Source: Cyanobacteria bacterium FACHB-DQ100 (lineage in GTDB: Bacteria; Cyanobacteriota; Cyanobacteriia; Leptolyngbyales; Leptolyngbyaceae). Taken from it: a DNA stretch of 64,000 nt. The translations under genes and the position numbers were made by a program. Positions 61,927 through 64,000 of this stretch are shown one piece after another (positions within the stretch are counted from its first letter, which is position 1; the number at the start of each line of letters is the position of its first letter). The notes beneath the pieces were generated by a model that saw only the letters and a program-made list of their open reading frames with translations, was not told where the DNA came from and did not search any database. The stretch covers positions 744,001 to 808,000 of the forward strand of contig JACJNW010000028.1 of NCBI GenBank assembly GCA_014695195.1, read 5' to 3'.

Positions 61927-62580
61927 TCAGTCTTTACTAAGTTGTGCAATACAATCCGGGGCATCGTGGGTCGGACTGTTGACGGTTAGCGGAACCGGAT
62001 ACGATCGCATAGTAGCACTGGCGTAGGGGTGAAGGAGCGATTGGGCTGATTTGAAGCTTGGATCGAGCCAGTGATCGTACTCGTCTTTGCTGAGGATCAC
62101 GGGCATTCGATCGTGAACGGTTGCTGCAAGCTCATTCGCTTCAGTCGTGATAATTGTGCAAGTTTCAACAGTTTCACCGTCTGGAGAGTTCCAGCGCTCC
62201 CAGAGTCCGGCAAAGGCAAAAGGTTGATGGTCTTCTAATTGGAAGTAGAACGGCTGCTTTTTACCCGCTTGCTTTTTCCATTCGTAGTAGCCATCCGCCA
62301 CAACCAGACAGCGACGGCGCTTAAATGCATCGCGGAATGAAGGTTTCTCACTGACTGTTTCAGCGCGGGCGTTGATTAGTTTATTTCCGATCGCCGGATC
62401 TTTCGCCCAAGCGGGAATCAATCCCCAGCGTAAGAGTTTGAAGTGATGCGGTTCGACGATCGCGCCGATGGGTTGAGTGGGGGCAATGTTGTAGCGCGGT
62501 TGCCAGTTAGGAATTTCGTCGAGGTCGAAGGTTTGGGCAATCGCGTCTGCTGTATGAGTTTGGGTAAATCTTCCGCACAT
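61927..62580 (-). CDS. SRAP/HMCES-type (YedK) abasic-site sensor
   Basis: A 217-residue SOS-response-associated peptidase that forms a protective covalent crosslink with abasic sites in single-stranded DNA. The catalytic Cys2 is in MCGRFTQT. Other marks are PRYNIAPTQPIGAI, LRWGLIPAWAKDPAIGNKLI, NARAETVSEKPSFRDAFKRR, RCLVVADGYYEWKK and the late His in ATVHDRMPVIL. Identification is secure. Confidence 0.93.
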   Translation of the reverse strand: MCGRFTQTHTADAIAQTFDLDEIPNWQPRYNIAPTQPIGAIVEPHHFKLLRWGLIPAWAKDPAIGNKLINARAETVSEKPSFRDAFKRRRCLVVADGYYEWKKQAGKKQPFYFQLEDHQPFAFAGLWERWNSPDGETVETCTIITTEANELAATVHDRMPVILSKDEYDHWLDPSFKSAQSLLHPYASATMRSYPVPLTVNSPTHDAPDCIAQLSKD

Positions 62581-62614
62581 AAAAATCGTGATTTTGGAGG
62601 CTTTCCTCAGTACA

Positions 62615-62652
62615 CAAGAACTCCGACTTCGTTGAGAAAATCGGAGTTCTTG
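62615..62652 (-). terminator. Terminator of the rhodanese-like gene
   Basis: CAAGAACTCCGA and TCGGAGTTCTTG arms with a 14-base loop, 24 bases past the stop of the rhodanese-like gene. Confidence 0.75.
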
Positions 62653-62676
62653 TTAGTTTAGGAGAATCGCAAAACT

Positions 62677-63168
62677 CTATGGCTTTTCAAAATCGATCTC
62701 TTGACGTTCAAAGTGGTTTTTCACATTGTCTACCACGTTGTAAGCATTCTTGCCCGGATCAGCGAGAGATTCGTCAACGCCCTCGGTCGAACCTGCAACC
62801 GCTTTCCAAGCGTCCAGTCCACCTTTCAACTCTGAAACACTGTTAAACCCTGCTTGACGCAGCAGGTTTGCAGCTTCAGCCGTTTCTTGATCGCTTGCAC
62901 CGTAAACGTAGATATCGCGATTCGATTCAAAGTTATTTTTTGCTAAATCGACCAGCTTGTCGATCGGAAACTCCATTGCTCCCATGATGTGACCTTGGTT
63001 ATAAACATCACGCGGACGCACATCTAGAATCGTCAGTCCGGGTTCGCCCCACTCTAAGCGAGACTTCAGATCATGAACTGAAGACTGTGCCTTCAATCCA
63101 GGCGGCGTAGGAGTGATATTCGGCAGCATTTCTTTAGCTTTTTCAATTGCATCTTCTACTTTAGACAT
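62677..63168 (-). CDS. Rhodanese-fold protein lacking the catalytic Cys
   Basis: A 163-residue protein with a rhodanese domain (about 25-125): LTILDVRPRDVYNQGHIMGA, IDKLVDLAKNNFESN and LLRQAGFNSVSELKGGLDAW. The active-site loop reads IYVYGASDQETAEA, with Gly where the catalytic Cys is expected, so sulfur transfer is unlikely. Probably a binding or regulatory protein. The C-terminal tail (VVDNVKNHFERQEIDFEKP) is charged. Confidence 0.85.
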   Translation of the reverse strand: MSKVEDAIEKAKEMLPNITPTPPGLKAQSSVHDLKSRLEWGEPGLTILDVRPRDVYNQGHIMGAMEFPIDKLVDLAKNNFESNRDIYVYGASDQETAEAANLLRQAGFNSVSELKGGLDAWKAVAGSTEGVDESLADPGKNAYNVVDNVKNHFERQEIDFEKP

Positions 63169-63276
63169 AATAAAAATTTCCCGTAGAGGTCATGATCAAT
63201 CTAACGGGGAGGCGTGGGATCGCTTATCTGGCTAAAGTGAGAAGGTGCCGATCGTCGCAAGGTAGATTTGCGAAAC

Positions 63277-64000
63277 TTATTCAAATGGATTCGTGCGCCA
63301 AGGGGTTGGATCGACGGCGGCACCATGCAAGAATAAGCCCCAATGTAAGTGAGATCCGGTTGCGGCTCCGGTAGCTCCGATCGCACCGATGCGCTGTCCG
63401 GGTCTAACAACATCTCCTTCTTTGACATCGATCCGGCTCATGTGAATGTAGATGGTTTCAACTCCCTGACCGTGATCGAGTCCGACACAGTTTCCATGCA
63501 CTTTGAAGCCTTGGGATTCTCGCCCGATTAAGACTACGCGACCTGCTGCCGGAGCCACGATCGCTGATCCGTATCCACCTGCATAATCAATCCCACGATG
63601 ATAATAATCTTTGGCAAAGACTCCGTTGTAATAGCGGCGAATGCCGTAACCTGCGGTCACTCCACCCTGACTTGGCCGCGCAAATTTGCCTGACCAAAGT
63701 TTTTCTGGAGAAACGATCGCTTTAAACGCATCAATGCGATCAAATTCAGCATCGCTGCCGTTGTCATCTTTTCCGGGAGGTAGCCAAATGCTTTGAGTTG
63801 GAAACGATCGATTTCGCAAGGTAATTGGGATCGTCTGGGTATCCGTTCCCCCAGAAATTTGAATCGAGAGGCGACCAGGACGATCGAGCGGTGTTGTAGG
63901 TAGAAGCGATCGATAACGGTTATTGCCCAAATCAAACGATGGATAGGTCTTCCCGTTAAAGCGAATTGTCGGGGCGGTTTGAGATTGGGTGATCACGGAA
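63277..64000 (-). CDS. M23-family metallopeptidase, partial
   Basis: Peptidoglycan-hydrolase-type LytM domain at the C-terminus. Zinc ligands are HRGIDYAGG (His and Asp) and HLHWGLF; VTAGYGIRRYYNGVFAKDYY precedes them. The N-terminal beta-domain (TAPTIRFNGKTYPSFDLG, TTPLDRPGRLSIQISGG) lacks a signal peptide; the frame stays open through the window edge, and GTG at 63996 is probably not the true start. The gene continues outside the window. Confidence 0.85.
   Translation of the reverse strand, partial: SVITQSQTAPTIRFNGKTYPSFDLGNNRYRSLLPTTPLDRPGRLSIQISGGTDTQTIPITLRNRSFPTQSIWLPPGKDDNGSDAEFDRIDAFKAIVSPEKLWSGKFARPSQGGVTAGYGIRRYYNGVFAKDYYHRGIDYAGGYGSAIVAPAAGRVVLIGRESQGFKVHGNCVGLDHGQGVETIYIHMSRIDVKEGDVVRPGQRIGAIGATGAATGSHLHWGLFLHGAAVDPTPWRTNPFE

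Overview
The window looks like chromosomal DNA of a filamentous cyanobacterium, probably Leptolyngbya-like (genus is inference). The grounds are the very frequent HIP1 octamer GCGATCGC, cyanobacterial or plastid families (GUN4, Ycf29-type regulator, DUF1825, IctB-like protein, DUF3143, CrtW ketolase), a cyanobacteriochrome-type GAF kinase and a DICT-domain kinase.

Region 1 (1-9.1 kb) holds clpC and rimI, then two toxin-antitoxin modules and a TPR protein, then the lysA-cdaA-uppS cluster (lysine/cell-wall precursor, c-di-AMP synthesis, undecaprenyl carrier). Region 2 (9.1-24.7 kb) is mixed metabolism: a Uma2 nuclease, a J-domain/DUF3143 pair, a Crp/Fnr regulator, RlpA, PhzF, an M28 peptidase, an alcohol dehydrogenase, a NERD protein, GH31 alpha-glucosidase, two SDRs, murQ, a broken Lgt-like gene, a methyltransferase and crtW. 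Region 3 (24.2-32.7 kb) has a lone receiver protein, a light-sensing-type kinase, a small repeat protein, a transketolase-like enzyme and a GT87 membrane protein.

Region 4 (32,852-40,372) is the most notable part. A 7.5 kb island sits in the 3' half of tRNA-His(GTG), bounded by exact 47-bp direct repeats. It carries a tyrosine recombinase next to the right repeat, a 1288-residue PAS/GAF/LOV/GGDEF/EAL protein (predicted blue-light-responsive c-di-GMP enzyme), several very small membrane or unknown ORFs, two related copies of a 29-codon membrane-peptide ORF (the right copy with a stop), and a ~400 bp array of TGTGACA/TGTCACA boxes near the left end. The array resembles transposase-binding arrays at ends of Tn7-like/CAST elements, but no transposase gene is visible.

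Region 5 (40.7-64 kb) returns to chromosomal genes: a TPR-like exported protein, small unknown genes, the DICT kinase, a fatty acid hydroxylase, DUF1825, TM2 and HhH proteins, Uma2-trm1, GNAT, an acyltransferase, thiD, a second Crp-like regulator, an IctB-like protein, a degenerate GAF histidine-kinase-like protein, the ycf29-rfaE2-gun4 cluster, icd, a membrane-anchored low-complexity protein, an SRAP protein, a rhodanese-like protein and an M23 peptidase that runs off the right edge.

Signalling is a theme: c-di-AMP synthesis (cdaA), c-di-GMP turnover (island) and two putative photoreceptors of different chemistry (bilin-type GAF and flavin LOV) lie within 64 kb. Function calls rest on reading motifs by eye; no database search was possible.
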